Source: Stenotrophomonas sp. UBA2302 (GTDB taxonomy: Bacteria; Pseudomonadota; Gammaproteobacteria; Xanthomonadales; Xanthomonadaceae). From it: 26,043 nucleotides of DNA. The stretch lies in the NCBI GenBank assembly GCA_002345545.1, contig DDVW01000043.1, positions 1-26,043 on the forward strand. Direction: 5' to 3'. Positions 6,759 to 13,855 of this stretch are shown here, in pieces. The notes below the pieces were generated by a model, which made no database searches, was not told the DNA's origin, and saw only the letters and a program-made list of their open reading frames with translations. Positions within the stretch are counted from its first letter, which is position 1; each line of letters opens with the position of its first letter. The translations under genes were made by a program, and so were the position numbers.

Positions 6759-6762
6759 ACGG

Positions 6763-6789
6763 ACAGGGCCGCATAGTGCGGCCCTGTTT
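6763..6789 (+). terminator. Terminator after btuB
   Basis: An 11-bp perfect stem (6763-6773 with 6777-6787) with a 3-base TAG loop begins 5 bases after the btuB stop. The stem ends in TGTTT, a short T run. Confidence 0.75.
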
Positions 6790-6800
6790 CCCGCAAATCT

Positions 6801-6832
6801 CCGCGCCTCTTCCATCACCCGGAGAGGCGCGG
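6801..6832 (-). terminator. Hairpin after the M28 peptidase gene
   Basis: CCGCGCCTCT (6801-6810) pairs with AGAGGCGCGG (6823-6832) around a 12-base loop, 7 bases past the minus-strand stop. On the minus strand it is followed by AGATTTGCGG, so the T run is poor. Likely a terminator for the peptidase gene, convergent with that of btuB. Confidence 0.5.
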
Positions 6833-6839
6833 CCGGTGA

Positions 6840-8489
6840 TTACCTGCGCTCTGCGGCGCTTGCGTCACGGGTGGCGCGGAAGGCCTCTTCCGGGCTCCAG
6901 TTCGGCCAGTCACGCGAGTTGGCCAGCTGCTCGCCCAAGGTGTAGACCACTTCCAGATCACGCACTGCACCGGCGAAGGTCCATTCGGCCTGCCATTCGT
7001 CGCCCTGCTGGTGGTAACGCTTGGCGGTGTAGTCGTCCGAGGCCGCCTTGCCGGCCGCGACGCCGCCGTCGATCCAGTCCTGACCGGCCGAATACGACAG
7101 CGCCGGCACGCCGCGCTTGGCGAACGGGAAGTGGTCGGAGCGGAAGAACAGCCCGGCTTCCGGCTTCGGGTCCGGCGTGTAGCGGATGTCCCAGCCCGTG
7201 GCGACGTCCTTGAGCTTGTCCAGCAGCTCCATCTTGGCCGAGCCGTAGATGCCGAAATCGCGCGACGGGCTGTACGGCGACATGCCGTCCATGTTGATCA
7301 CCGCCACGGTCTTGGCCAGCGGATACAGCGGATGGCTGGCGTAGTACTCCGAGCCGAGCAAACCCTTCTCCTCGGCGGTCACCGCCAGGAACAGCACCGA
7401 GCGCTGCGGCGCCGGCTGGGCGGCAAAACCACGGGCCAGCTCGACCAGTGCCGCGGTACCGGAGGCGTTGTCCATCGCGCCGTTGAAGATGCGGTCACCA
7501 CGTGCATCCGGCTCGCCCACGCCGATGTGATCCCAGTGCGCCGAGTAGATGATGGTCTCGTCCGGATGGGTCGTACCTTCCAGCCGTGCGGCGACGTTGT
7601 GCGAGGTGATGACCTCGTTCTTCACCGCGTAGTGGGCCGAGAAGGTCTCGCCCTTCAGCTCCACCGGCTGGAAATCGCGCGACTGCGCCTGCTTCTTCAA
7701 TGCCTCGAAATCCAGCCCGGCGCGCTTGAACAGGTCCACCGCCAGATCACGCTGGATCCAGCCTTCCAGCGCCGGGTGCGCTTCGGCGGGATTGTCGCGG
7801 ACCACGTCGAACATGGTGTTGGTGTTGGAACCGGCCACCGTCGCCCAACCGTAGGAGGCCGGTGCGGTTTCGTGGACCACCAGCACGCCGGCCGCGCCCT
7901 GGCGCGCGCCTTCCTCGTACTTGTAGGTCCAGCGGCCGTAGTAGGTCATGCCCTTGCCGTCGAAATCGCCCGCGCCGGTTTCGAAATCCGGGTCATTGAT
8001 CAGCACCACCGCGATCTTGCCCTTCAGGTCCACGCCCTTGAAGTCGTCCCAATTGCGCTCCGGCGCCTTGACGCCGTAGCCGACGAACACCAGCGGGGCA
8101 TCGGTGATGGCGACCTGGCTGTCTCCATTCATCGCCGCGCGCACGGCGATCTCCTGCCCCTGGGTCAGCGTCTGCTGCGTGCCGTCGCGGGTCAGCGACA
8201 GCTGCGGGGTACCGACGATATCGCCCTTGAGCAGCGGCACCGCCTGGGTCCACAGACGCTTGCCATCGTGCAGATCACCGCCCGGCTGCAGGCCGGCCTC
8301 GGCGAACTGCTGGCTCAGGTAGGCGATGGTCTTCTCCTCGCCGGCGGTAGCCGGGGAACGGCCCCCGTAGGCGTCGGAGGAAAGCTCCTTGACGTCGGCG
8401 GAGATGCGGGCGCCATCGAACTTGGGCGGGGCGGCCATCAGGGCCGTGGATACGGACATCGCCAACAGGCTGATCACGACTCGTTTCAC
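6840..8489 (-). CDS. Secreted M28-family zinc aminopeptidase
   Basis: A 549-residue protein with signal peptide MKRVVISLLAMSVSTALMAA, so it acts in the periplasm or outside the cell. A protease-associated (PA) domain is inserted around residues 135-240 (LVFVGYGVKAPERNWDDFKG, GKIAVVLINDP). The co-catalytic zinc site of the M28 family is complete. It comprises His in SAHWDHIGVG (about 315), Asp in GAMDNASGTAAL (about 339), the Glu pair in TAEEKGLLGS (about 372), Asp in INMDGMSP (about 400) and His in RSDHFPFAKRG (about 453). It probably trims N-terminal residues from peptides. The GTG start at 8487-8489 is chosen over longer frames because GGAG lies 7 bases upstream and the signal peptide begins here. 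It is a single gene, ending in a hairpin facing btuB. Confidence 0.93.
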   Translation of the reverse strand: MKRVVISLLAMSVSTALMAAPPKFDGARISADVKELSSDAYGGRSPATAGEEKTIAYLSQQFAEAGLQPGGDLHDGKRLWTQAVPLLKGDIVGTPQLSLTRDGTQQTLTQGQEIAVRAAMNGDSQVAITDAPLVFVGYGVKAPERNWDDFKGVDLKGKIAVVLINDPDFETGAGDFDGKGMTYYGRWTYKYEEGARQGAAGVLVVHETAPASYGWATVAGSNTNTMFDVVRDNPAEAHPALEGWIQRDLAVDLFKRAGLDFEALKKQAQSRDFQPVELKGETFSAHYAVKNEVITSHNVAARLEGTTHPDETIIYSAHWDHIGVGEPDARGDRIFNGAMDNASGTAALVELARGFAAQPAPQRSVLFLAVTAEEKGLLGSEYYASHPLYPLAKTVAVINMDGMSPYSPSRDFGIYGSAKMELLDKLKDVATGWDIRYTPDPKPEAGLFFRSDHFPFAKRGVPALSYSAGQDWIDGGVAAGKAASDDYTAKRYHQQGDEWQAEWTFAGAVRDLEVVYTLGEQLANSRDWPNWSPEEAFRATRDASAAERR

Positions 8490-8583
8490 GCGGGTACTCC
8501 AGATAGTCAGACAACGTGACCGGAGTGTAGCCAGCGCCGGCCGGATGCGGGCAGTGCCGGAATACACGGCCGGCGCGCGCCGC

Positions 8584-8994
8584 TCACGGCTCCGGCTGAC
8601 TCTCCATATAGGCGATTTCCCACAGGTGGCCGTCCAGGTCCTGGAAGCCGCGCTGGTACATGACGCCGTAGTCACGCGCCGGCATCGGCTCGCTGCCGCC
8701 GGCGGCCACCGCCTTGTCCACCAGCTGGTCCACCGCCTGGCGGCTGCCCGCCGACAGGCAGGTGATGACCTCGGCATGGCTGCGCGCATCGCACAGCGGC
8801 TTGGTCGTGAAGCCCTTGAAGAACGGCTCCACCAGCAGCATCACGAAGATGCTGTCGCTGATCACCATGCAGGCACCGTCCTGGTTGGTGAACTGCGGAT
8901 TGAAGCGGTAGCCGAGCGCGGCGAAGAACGCCTTGGAGGCATCCAGGTCACGTACCGGCAGGTTGACGAAGATCATCTGCGGCATGGCCATCAT
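8584..8994 (-). CDS. VOC-fold protein (glyoxalase/bleomycin-resistance type)
   Basis: About 136 residues with the paired beta-alpha-beta-beta-beta modules of the VOC superfamily. MIFVNLPVRDLDASKAFFAA opens the first module, GYRFNPQFTNQDGACMVIS follows, and DYGVMYQRGFQDLDGHLWEI closes the second. Metal-site candidates are His62-type and Glu residues in DGHLWEIAYME, but substrate is unknown. Members of this subgroup are often annotated as extradiol dioxygenase or lactoylglutathione lyase without proof. Possible starts are ATG at 8994, 8991 and 8985. The first overlaps the stop of the upstream gene by one base (TGATG) and is used here, implying translational coupling. Together with the next gene it forms a two-gene VOC operon. 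Confidence 0.88.
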   Translation of the reverse strand: MMAMPQMIFVNLPVRDLDASKAFFAALGYRFNPQFTNQDGACMVISDSIFVMLLVEPFFKGFTTKPLCDARSHAEVITCLSAGSRQAVDQLVDKAVAAGGSEPMPARDYGVMYQRGFQDLDGHLWEIAYMESQPEP

Positions 8995-9431
8995 CAGTGC
9001 CCGCCGTCCATCGGCTTCATGCAGTTGACCATCCACGGCTTGCCGTAGCGGTCCAGCAGCATGCCCCAGCGGTGCGCCCAGAACGTCTCGGCCAGCGCCA
9101 TCTGCACCTGCCCGCCCTCGGCCAGTGCGGCGAACACGCGCTCGGCCTCTTCGATGCTGTCCACATCCACGTTGATGGTGGTCGCACATGTGCCATCGGC
9201 CGGCGGGCCGTCGGCGGCCATCAGCACCGCGCCGCCGATTTCCAGCTGGCTGTGGGCGATGTGCTCCGGCTGCGGCTGGAAACCGCCACAGCCTTCCGGG
9301 TCACTGTCCATGCCCGGTGGCATGTCGCCGTACTTCATCTCCGACACCACCCGCCCGCCAAACGCCCGGGCATAGAACACCATCGCCTCATGTGCCTGGC
9401 CGTCAAAACCAAGGAACGGTATCAGCTTCAT
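8994..9431 (-). CDS. PhnB/YjdN-like VOC-fold protein (3-demethylubiquinone methyltransferase-like domain)
   Basis: A 145-residue protein of the PhnB-like branch of the VOC superfamily. It shows KLIPFLGFDGQAHEAMVFY (2-20), FGGRV, MPPGMDSDPEG, SQLEIGGAVLMAADG and the typical ending ETFWAHRWGMLLDRYGKPW. Function is not established for this group; the historical methyltransferase name is misleading. The start is settled by the ribosome-binding site: AGGAG lies 7 bases before ATG 9429-9431 but only 1 base before the other ATG at 9435-9437. Its TGA overlaps the ATG of the second VOC gene. The pair may have arisen by old duplication of the fold, although sequence similarity is low. Confidence 0.9.
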   Translation of the reverse strand: MKLIPFLGFDGQAHEAMVFYARAFGGRVVSEMKYGDMPPGMDSDPEGCGGFQPQPEHIAHSQLEIGGAVLMAADGPPADGTCATTINVDVDSIEEAERVFAALAEGGQVQMALAETFWAHRWGMLLDRYGKPWMVNCMKPMDGGH

Positions 9432-9619
9432 CGTCATGCTCCTGCCGCTGCGGGAAATGCCCGTTGCCGCTTCAGCCTGCGGGAGCAGCATCTGAGCCCT
9501 CTGGTGCCAGCATCCGGTGAAAAGTATCCGCACACACCACAGATACCCGCACCGGGTCTTACCCCGTCTTCAACGACAGGGAATCCTGCAGTTCACGGCC
9601 CCGCTCGCCATCAAACCGG

Positions 9620-10330
9620 TCAATTACTCCGCAGCGACTCCACCTTGCCGAGCTCAACCCGTCGCTTGGACCATCCTTCCGAATAGACTTCATAGCGCCT
9701 TTCAAGTGCCGCTATAAAGCGGTTATCAGCTGCCATGCTGCAGTTGCCGGCACCATCGACAGCCTGGGCGAAGGTGGCGCCCGGTGGCAGGCCTCCCGAT
9801 CCGGGCAGGCACTTCCCACGCCCATAGACAGGATTGCTGGACATCTCGCGGAGGGTGCGCTGGAAACGGTTGTCCGCCCGTAACGCCGCGACATCGTCCG
9901 CATATCGCTCACGAAGCTGCATCAGCATCCGCACAGCAGTACGCTGCTCGTCCACGGATGTCCGCGCCAATGCCGAGTTGTAGAGCATTGCCGCTGCAGG
10001 CTCTTTCCTTTCTGCGGCTAGAGCCAGCCACGCCAGACCGAGCGGTCGATCCTCGGTGAGTCCATCGCCATTGAAATAGGCGACGCCCAACGCCCGCTGG
10101 GCCGCCTTGTTACCCCAGCCAGCGGCCAGCTCCAGCATCTGCCGAGCGGACTCGTACTTGCCAGACTCCCAGTATTTATGTCCCAGGCAGAAGTTGTAGT
10201 CGCCGGGCAGGACACGGCTTGTGTTCTGGTCACAGGCTATCCGTGCGGCCTCTTGTGTGGGCGCCGGGGAAGCAGCCTGGACATTTGATGCCACCGCAAC
10301 GGCGGCAGAAAGCAGGAAATACCTGAGCAT
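9620..10330 (-). CDS. Secreted small protein with Sel1-like repeats
   Basis: A 236-residue protein with signal peptide MLRYFLLSAAVAVASNVQA and a likely cleavage near residue 19-20. Residues 45-110 carry Sel1/TPR-like helical repeats: YWESGKYESARQMLELAAGW, then NKAAQRALGVAYFNGDGLT and PLGLAWLALAA. Four cysteines (IACDQ, NFCLGH, GKCLPG, GNCSM) could form two disulfides in the periplasm. The C-terminal third is not recognised. The start at ATG 10328-10330 has GGAGG 7 bases upstream. Codon and base use are visibly less GC-biased than in the neighbours, which suggests later acquisition or weak selection. The same strand carries the VOC pair 188 bases downstream. Sel1 proteins often serve as protein-protein adaptors; the partner here is unknown. 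Confidence 0.75.
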   Translation of the reverse strand: MLRYFLLSAAVAVASNVQAASPAPTQEAARIACDQNTSRVLPGDYNFCLGHKYWESGKYESARQMLELAAGWGNKAAQRALGVAYFNGDGLTEDRPLGLAWLALAAERKEPAAAMLYNSALARTSVDEQRTAVRMLMQLRERYADDVAALRADNRFQRTLREMSSNPVYGRGKCLPGSGGLPPGATFAQAVDGAGNCSMAADNRFIAALERRYEVYSEGWSKRRVELGKVESLRSN

Positions 10331-10420
10331 TTCATCACCTCCGTCTTGTACAGGGTCACCACGCTGCGCCCTGTGGATATGAACGAAAACCGTGCCACCA
10401 CACGCTGCTGCACGGACACG

Positions 10421-10441
10421 AGGAGCAATCCTGGCTCCTAC
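10421..10441 (-). repeat. REP-like hairpin with GTAG head
   Basis: On the minus strand the element starts GTAGGAGCCAGGATTGCTCC, with AGGAGC pairing to GCTCCT (10421-10426 with 10434-10439) around 7 bases. GTAG heads followed by a palindrome mark the REP families of Stenotrophomonas. On the plus strand the hairpin is followed by ACGTTTTT and could also act as a terminator. Confidence 0.4.
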
Positions 10442-10499
10442 GTTTTTGAGCATAACTCTGCCGTATCGGGCGCGCCTTTTGCCCATCTTGGCCCACACT

Positions 10500-10620
10500 G
10501 GCGCGAGCGCTGTGAAAAAAACAAAAAAGTCAACGAGTTACAGCCTCGCCCCGATAAAAATCACGAAAATCGTTAACCTTTTGTTCAAAACCCGGCAGGG
10601 CTGAGTTAGCATTCGTTCAC
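10500..10620 (+). promoter_or_regulatory. A/T-rich control region upstream of the Oar-like receptor gene
   Basis: The 369 bases between the Sel1-like gene and the receptor gene hold no gene. They contain a REP-like hairpin, this A/T-rich stretch and a larger hairpin. Two A tracts (near 10515-10530) precede GTCAAC-N18-GATAAA (about 10528-10557), a possible -35/-10 pair. A small dyad ACGA-AAA-TCGT lies at 10563-10573 and GTTAAC follows at 10572-10577. This region is the most A/T-rich in the window and likely carries the promoter. The exact start is not determined. Confidence 0.45.
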
Positions 10621-10662
10621 CTTGGGCCTTGCATAAGGCAGCGCCTTCTGCATAAGCCCAAG
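10621..10662 (+). promoter_or_regulatory. Large imperfect hairpin in the leader of the Oar-like receptor gene
   Basis: CTTGGGC (10621-10627) pairs perfectly with GCCCAAG (10656-10662). Inside, TGCATAAGGC and GCCTTCTGCA continue the stem with bulges, around a 3-base AGC tip. It ends 37 bases before the ATG and 21 bases before the GGAGAG ribosome-binding site. It could stabilise the mRNA or control translation. TGCATAAG is also repeated directly within it. Confidence 0.5.
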
Positions 10663-10699
10663 CCCATCGATTGCAGTGTTTCTGGAGAGAGAGAACGCA

Positions 10700-13600
10700 A
10701 TGATCAGAACCAAGACTATCCGTCGGGCATCGCTATGCGTCGCCCTGAGCCTGTGCCTCGCCTCTACGGCGAATGCCCAGTCCAACGCGTCTGGATCCAT
10801 CTATGGCGCGGGTGGTGAACCCGGCTCTACCGTAACGATCCGCAATACCGACACCGGCCTGACCCGTGAGATCCGTGTGGACGCCAATGGCCGTTATAAC
10901 GCCTCCGCATTGCCGGTAGGCAAGTACCAGGTCGAACTGAAGCGTGACGGCCAGGTCCTTGCCTCCAAGCCCGAGGTACTGGTGCAGCTGGGTGCCGGTA
11001 GCGAGGTGTCATTCGGCACGGTAAGCAGCGGCTCCGGGGCTACCGAACTGGACCGCATCGAAGTGCGTGGCAGCGCGATGTCCCCGATCGACGTCTCCTC
11101 CACCGACACCCGCTCGGTATTCACCGCCGAACAGATCGCCAAGATGCCTATCGGCCGCAACATCAACGCACTTGCCCTGCTGACTCCGGGCGTGGTCGCT
11201 GCGGACTCGCGCTACGGCAATGTGGCCTCCTTCGGCGGTTCGGCGGCTTCAGAAAACGCGTTCTACATCAATGGCTACGCCGTCACCAACCCGCTGACCA
11301 ACCTGGGCTCGACCTCGTTGCCGTTCGACGGCATCAGCCAGTACCAGGCGATCACCGGCGGTTACGGCGCCGAGTTCGGCCGCGCCACTGGTGGCGTGGT
11401 GAACATCATCACCAAGAGCGGCACCAACGAATTCAAGGCTGGGGCACAGGTTCTGTGGACCCCCGAGAGCCTGCGTTCGACCCCGCGCAACATCTATTAC
11501 CCGAAGAACGGCCTCTCCACCGACGGCCTGTTGTACCAGAACCTGAGCGTGCAGGAGACCGATTCGCTGACCTACGGCGCCTATGTCAGCGGCCCGATCA
11601 TCAAGGACCGCCTGTTCTTCTACGCCTCCGGTGAATTCGAAGACCAGGACCGCATCACGGTAGGCACCCGCGGCAACACCCCCAACGGCTACTCCAAGCG
11701 CAACTACGAAGTCCCGCGCTGGCTGGCCAAGCTGGACTGGTACATCACCGACAATCACCTGCTGGAATTCACCGGCATCGGTGACACCACCAAGCAGAAT
11801 CTGTCGCAGTACGCGTACGCCTATACCGGTGACAACGCCTTCAAGCCCGGCAACACCAAAAATGCGGGCTACTACTTTGAAGATGGCGGCGAGCTGTATA
11901 TCGGCAAGTACACCGGCTACCTCACCGACAACCTGACCCTGTCCGCCCTGTACGGCAAGCAGGAACAGGACCATATCGCCACCCCCTGGGGCTATGACCC
12001 GTCGGTGGTTTTCGTCAGTGACTCGCGCAACAACCCCAACCCGGTCCGTTTCGGCAGCTACGACCAGCTCGACTTCCCGGATGCCTTCGACAAGACCGAT
12101 GGCGGCCGTATCGATCTGGAATGGCGCGTCGGCACCCATACCCTGCGCGCCGGCTATGACGTCCAGAACTCGGAATCGCGCGCCGGCGAAATGACTTCCG
12201 GTCCCGGCTATCGCTGGATCTACTACAACACCGGCGCCGGCAACGAGAACAGCACGATCCCCGGCACGGGCGGTGCACGCGGCCCGGGTGGCAATGGCGA
12301 CTACGTCTCCAAATACGTCTACGCCAACGGCGGTACCTTCAAGGTCGAACAGAAGGCGTTCTATCTGGAAGACCGCTGGCAGATCAACGACAACTGGCTG
12401 CTGTCGCTGGGCATCCGCAACGAGCAGTTCCAGAACTTCAATGCCGACGGCATCGTCTATGTCGAGCAGAAGGACCAGTGGGCCCCGCGTCTGGGCGCCA
12501 GCTGGGACGTCTTCGGCGATTCGTCGCTGAAAGTGTTCGCCAACGCCGGCCGTTATCACCTGGCCATGCCCAACAACGTCGCACTGCGTGGCGCCGCCGG
12601 TTCCACCTACACGAACGAGTACTTCGCATTCACTGGCATCGACCCCAATACCGGCGTGCCGCTCGGTCTGACCCCGCTGGGCAACGGTCCGTTCTCCTCC
12701 AACCAGGAGTATGGCCAGGCACCGGATCCGGCATCGGTCGCTGCCAAGGGCCTGAAGTCGCACTTCCAGGATGAGTTCGTCCTTGGTATGGAGAAGCAGC
12801 TGGGTGACTCCCTGGTGTTCGGTGCCCGCTACGTCTTCCGCGACCTGAGGAGCGCCATCGATGACATGTGCGATTGGCGTCCTGCGTACTACTGGGCAAT
12901 CGAGAACGGCTACTCCGAAGAAGTCGCCGAGAATCTGGGCAATGGTCTGGGCAACTGCCGCCTGTTCAACCCGGGTGAAGGCAACACCTTCCAGCTGGAC
13001 GATGGCACCGGCAACCTGGTCACCGTGCCGCTGTCCGCCAAGCAGCTGGGCTTCCCGAAGCTGAAGCGCCGTTACCAGGGTATCGACCTGTTCCTGGAGC
13101 ATCCGTTTGACGGCAGGTTCTACGGCAAGGTGGATTACACCTGGTCGCACAACTACGGCAACGCCGAAGGCCAGCTCAAGTCGGACGTGGCGCAAGGTGA
13201 CGTGTCGCAGACGATGGACTGGGACCACCCGGAAATGATGTTCCACGCCTCCGGCAACCTGCCCAACGACCGCCGCCACTACCTGAAGGCGTTCGGCTTC
13301 TACCAGTTCACCCCGGAATGGCGCTTCTCGGCCACCTTCACGATGATGTCCGGGCGCCCGAAGAACTGCACCGGCATCTATGCCGGTCCGGATCCGGACA
13401 GCGAGTTCTCCAACACCGTCGAGTATGGCGGCCCGTACTACCGCTACTGCAATGGCAAGGTTTCCCCGCGTGGTTCAGCGGGTACCACGCCGTGGGTGGG
13501 ACGTATGGATCTGGGCGCGGCCTATCGTCCGTCCTTCCTCAATGACAAGCTGGAATTGTCGGTGGACGTGTTCAACGTCACCAACGCCCAGACTGCCCAG

Positions 13601-13717
13601 AACTACATCGAGTATGGCGAAATCACCAACGTCGGCAATCCGTACGCGCAGACCGATCGCGTGATCAGCTACTCGACCCCGCGCTACGTCCGTTTTGCAC
13701 TGCGCTACGATTTCTGA
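10700..13717 (+). CDS. Oar-like TonB-dependent receptor with N-terminal carboxypeptidase-regulatory-like domain
   Basis: A 1005-residue outer-membrane receptor. Residues 1-26 form a signal peptide ending in ANA. Residues 28-105 form a beta-sandwich of the CarboxypepD_reg type (GEPGSTVTIRNTDTGLTREI, GRYNASALPVGKYQVEL). A Ton-box-like LDRIEVRGS follows at 117-125. The plug spans about 130-255, with GRNINALALLTPGV and YGAEFGRATGGVVNIITKSG. The rest is a long barrel ending in YVRFALRYDF, with the expected terminal Phe. Oar-type receptors are known from Myxococcus and are abundant in Xanthomonadaceae; several are linked to uptake of polymers or protease secretion, but the substrate here cannot be read from sequence. 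The ATG at 10700 has GGAGAGAGAG 6-15 bases upstream and starts the signal peptide. It is a single-gene unit bounded by a hairpin leader and a strong terminator. Confidence 0.92.
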   Translation: MIRTKTIRRASLCVALSLCLASTANAQSNASGSIYGAGGEPGSTVTIRNTDTGLTREIRVDANGRYNASALPVGKYQVELKRDGQVLASKPEVLVQLGAGSEVSFGTVSSGSGATELDRIEVRGSAMSPIDVSSTDTRSVFTAEQIAKMPIGRNINALALLTPGVVAADSRYGNVASFGGSAASENAFYINGYAVTNPLTNLGSTSLPFDGISQYQAITGGYGAEFGRATGGVVNIITKSGTNEFKAGAQVLWTPESLRSTPRNIYYPKNGLSTDGLLYQNLSVQETDSLTYGAYVSGPIIKDRLFFYASGEFEDQDRITVGTRGNTPNGYSKRNYEVPRWLAKLDWYITDNHLLEFTGIGDTTKQNLSQYAYAYTGDNAFKPGNTKNAGYYFEDGGELYIGKYTGYLTDNLTLSALYGKQEQDHIATPWGYDPSVVFVSDSRNNPNPVRFGSYDQLDFPDAFDKTDGGRIDLEWRVGTHTLRAGYDVQNSESRAGEMTSGPGYRWIYYNTGAGNENSTIPGTGGARGPGGNGDYVSKYVYANGGTFKVEQKAFYLEDRWQINDNWLLSLGIRNEQFQNFNADGIVYVEQKDQWAPRLGASWDVFGDSSLKVFANAGRYHLAMPNNVALRGAAGSTYTNEYFAFTGIDPNTGVPLGLTPLGNGPFSSNQEYGQAPDPASVAAKGLKSHFQDEFVLGMEKQLGDSLVFGARYVFRDLRSAIDDMCDWRPAYYWAIENGYSEEVAENLGNGLGNCRLFNPGEGNTFQLDDGTGNLVTVPLSAKQLGFPKLKRRYQGIDLFLEHPFDGRFYGKVDYTWSHNYGNAEGQLKSDVAQGDVSQTMDWDHPEMMFHASGNLPNDRRHYLKAFGFYQFTPEWRFSATFTMMSGRPKNCTGIYAGPDPDSEFSNTVEYGGPYYRYCNGKVSPRGSAGTTPWVGRMDLGAAYRPSFLNDKLELSVDVFNVTNAQTAQNYIEYGEITNVGNPYAQTDRVISYSTPRYVRFALRYDF

Positions 13718-13761
13718 GTGCAGTAGTCCACCAGGCTCTCTCGAGCAAGGCTAGACCTCTT

Positions 13762-13790
13762 GACCCCGGCCTATGTGCCGGGGTCTTTTT
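13762..13790 (+). terminator. Rho-independent terminator of the Oar-like receptor gene
   Basis: GACCCCGGC (13762-13770) pairs perfectly with GCCGGGGTC (13777-13785) around CTATGT and is followed by TTTTT (13786-13790). Textbook intrinsic terminator, 45 bases past the stop codon. Confidence 0.93.
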
Positions 13791-13855
13791 CTGGGCGGCT
13801 CAAGCAACTGAAAACGGCGATCACCGGGGAGGCAGCGCAATATCGCGCCCTGCCC

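Noticed and set aside
8490..8583. GC-rich short palindromes between the VOC pair and the M28 gene
   Set aside because: Several overlapping GGCCGGC-type stretches, but none forms a clear stem with loop and T run beyond what this base composition gives by chance.
11249..13279. Very long minus-strand open frame opposite the Oar-like receptor gene
   Set aside because: It is a shadow of the receptor gene, Val/Gly/Gln-rich with no domain, and the plus strand has signal peptide, domains and terminator.
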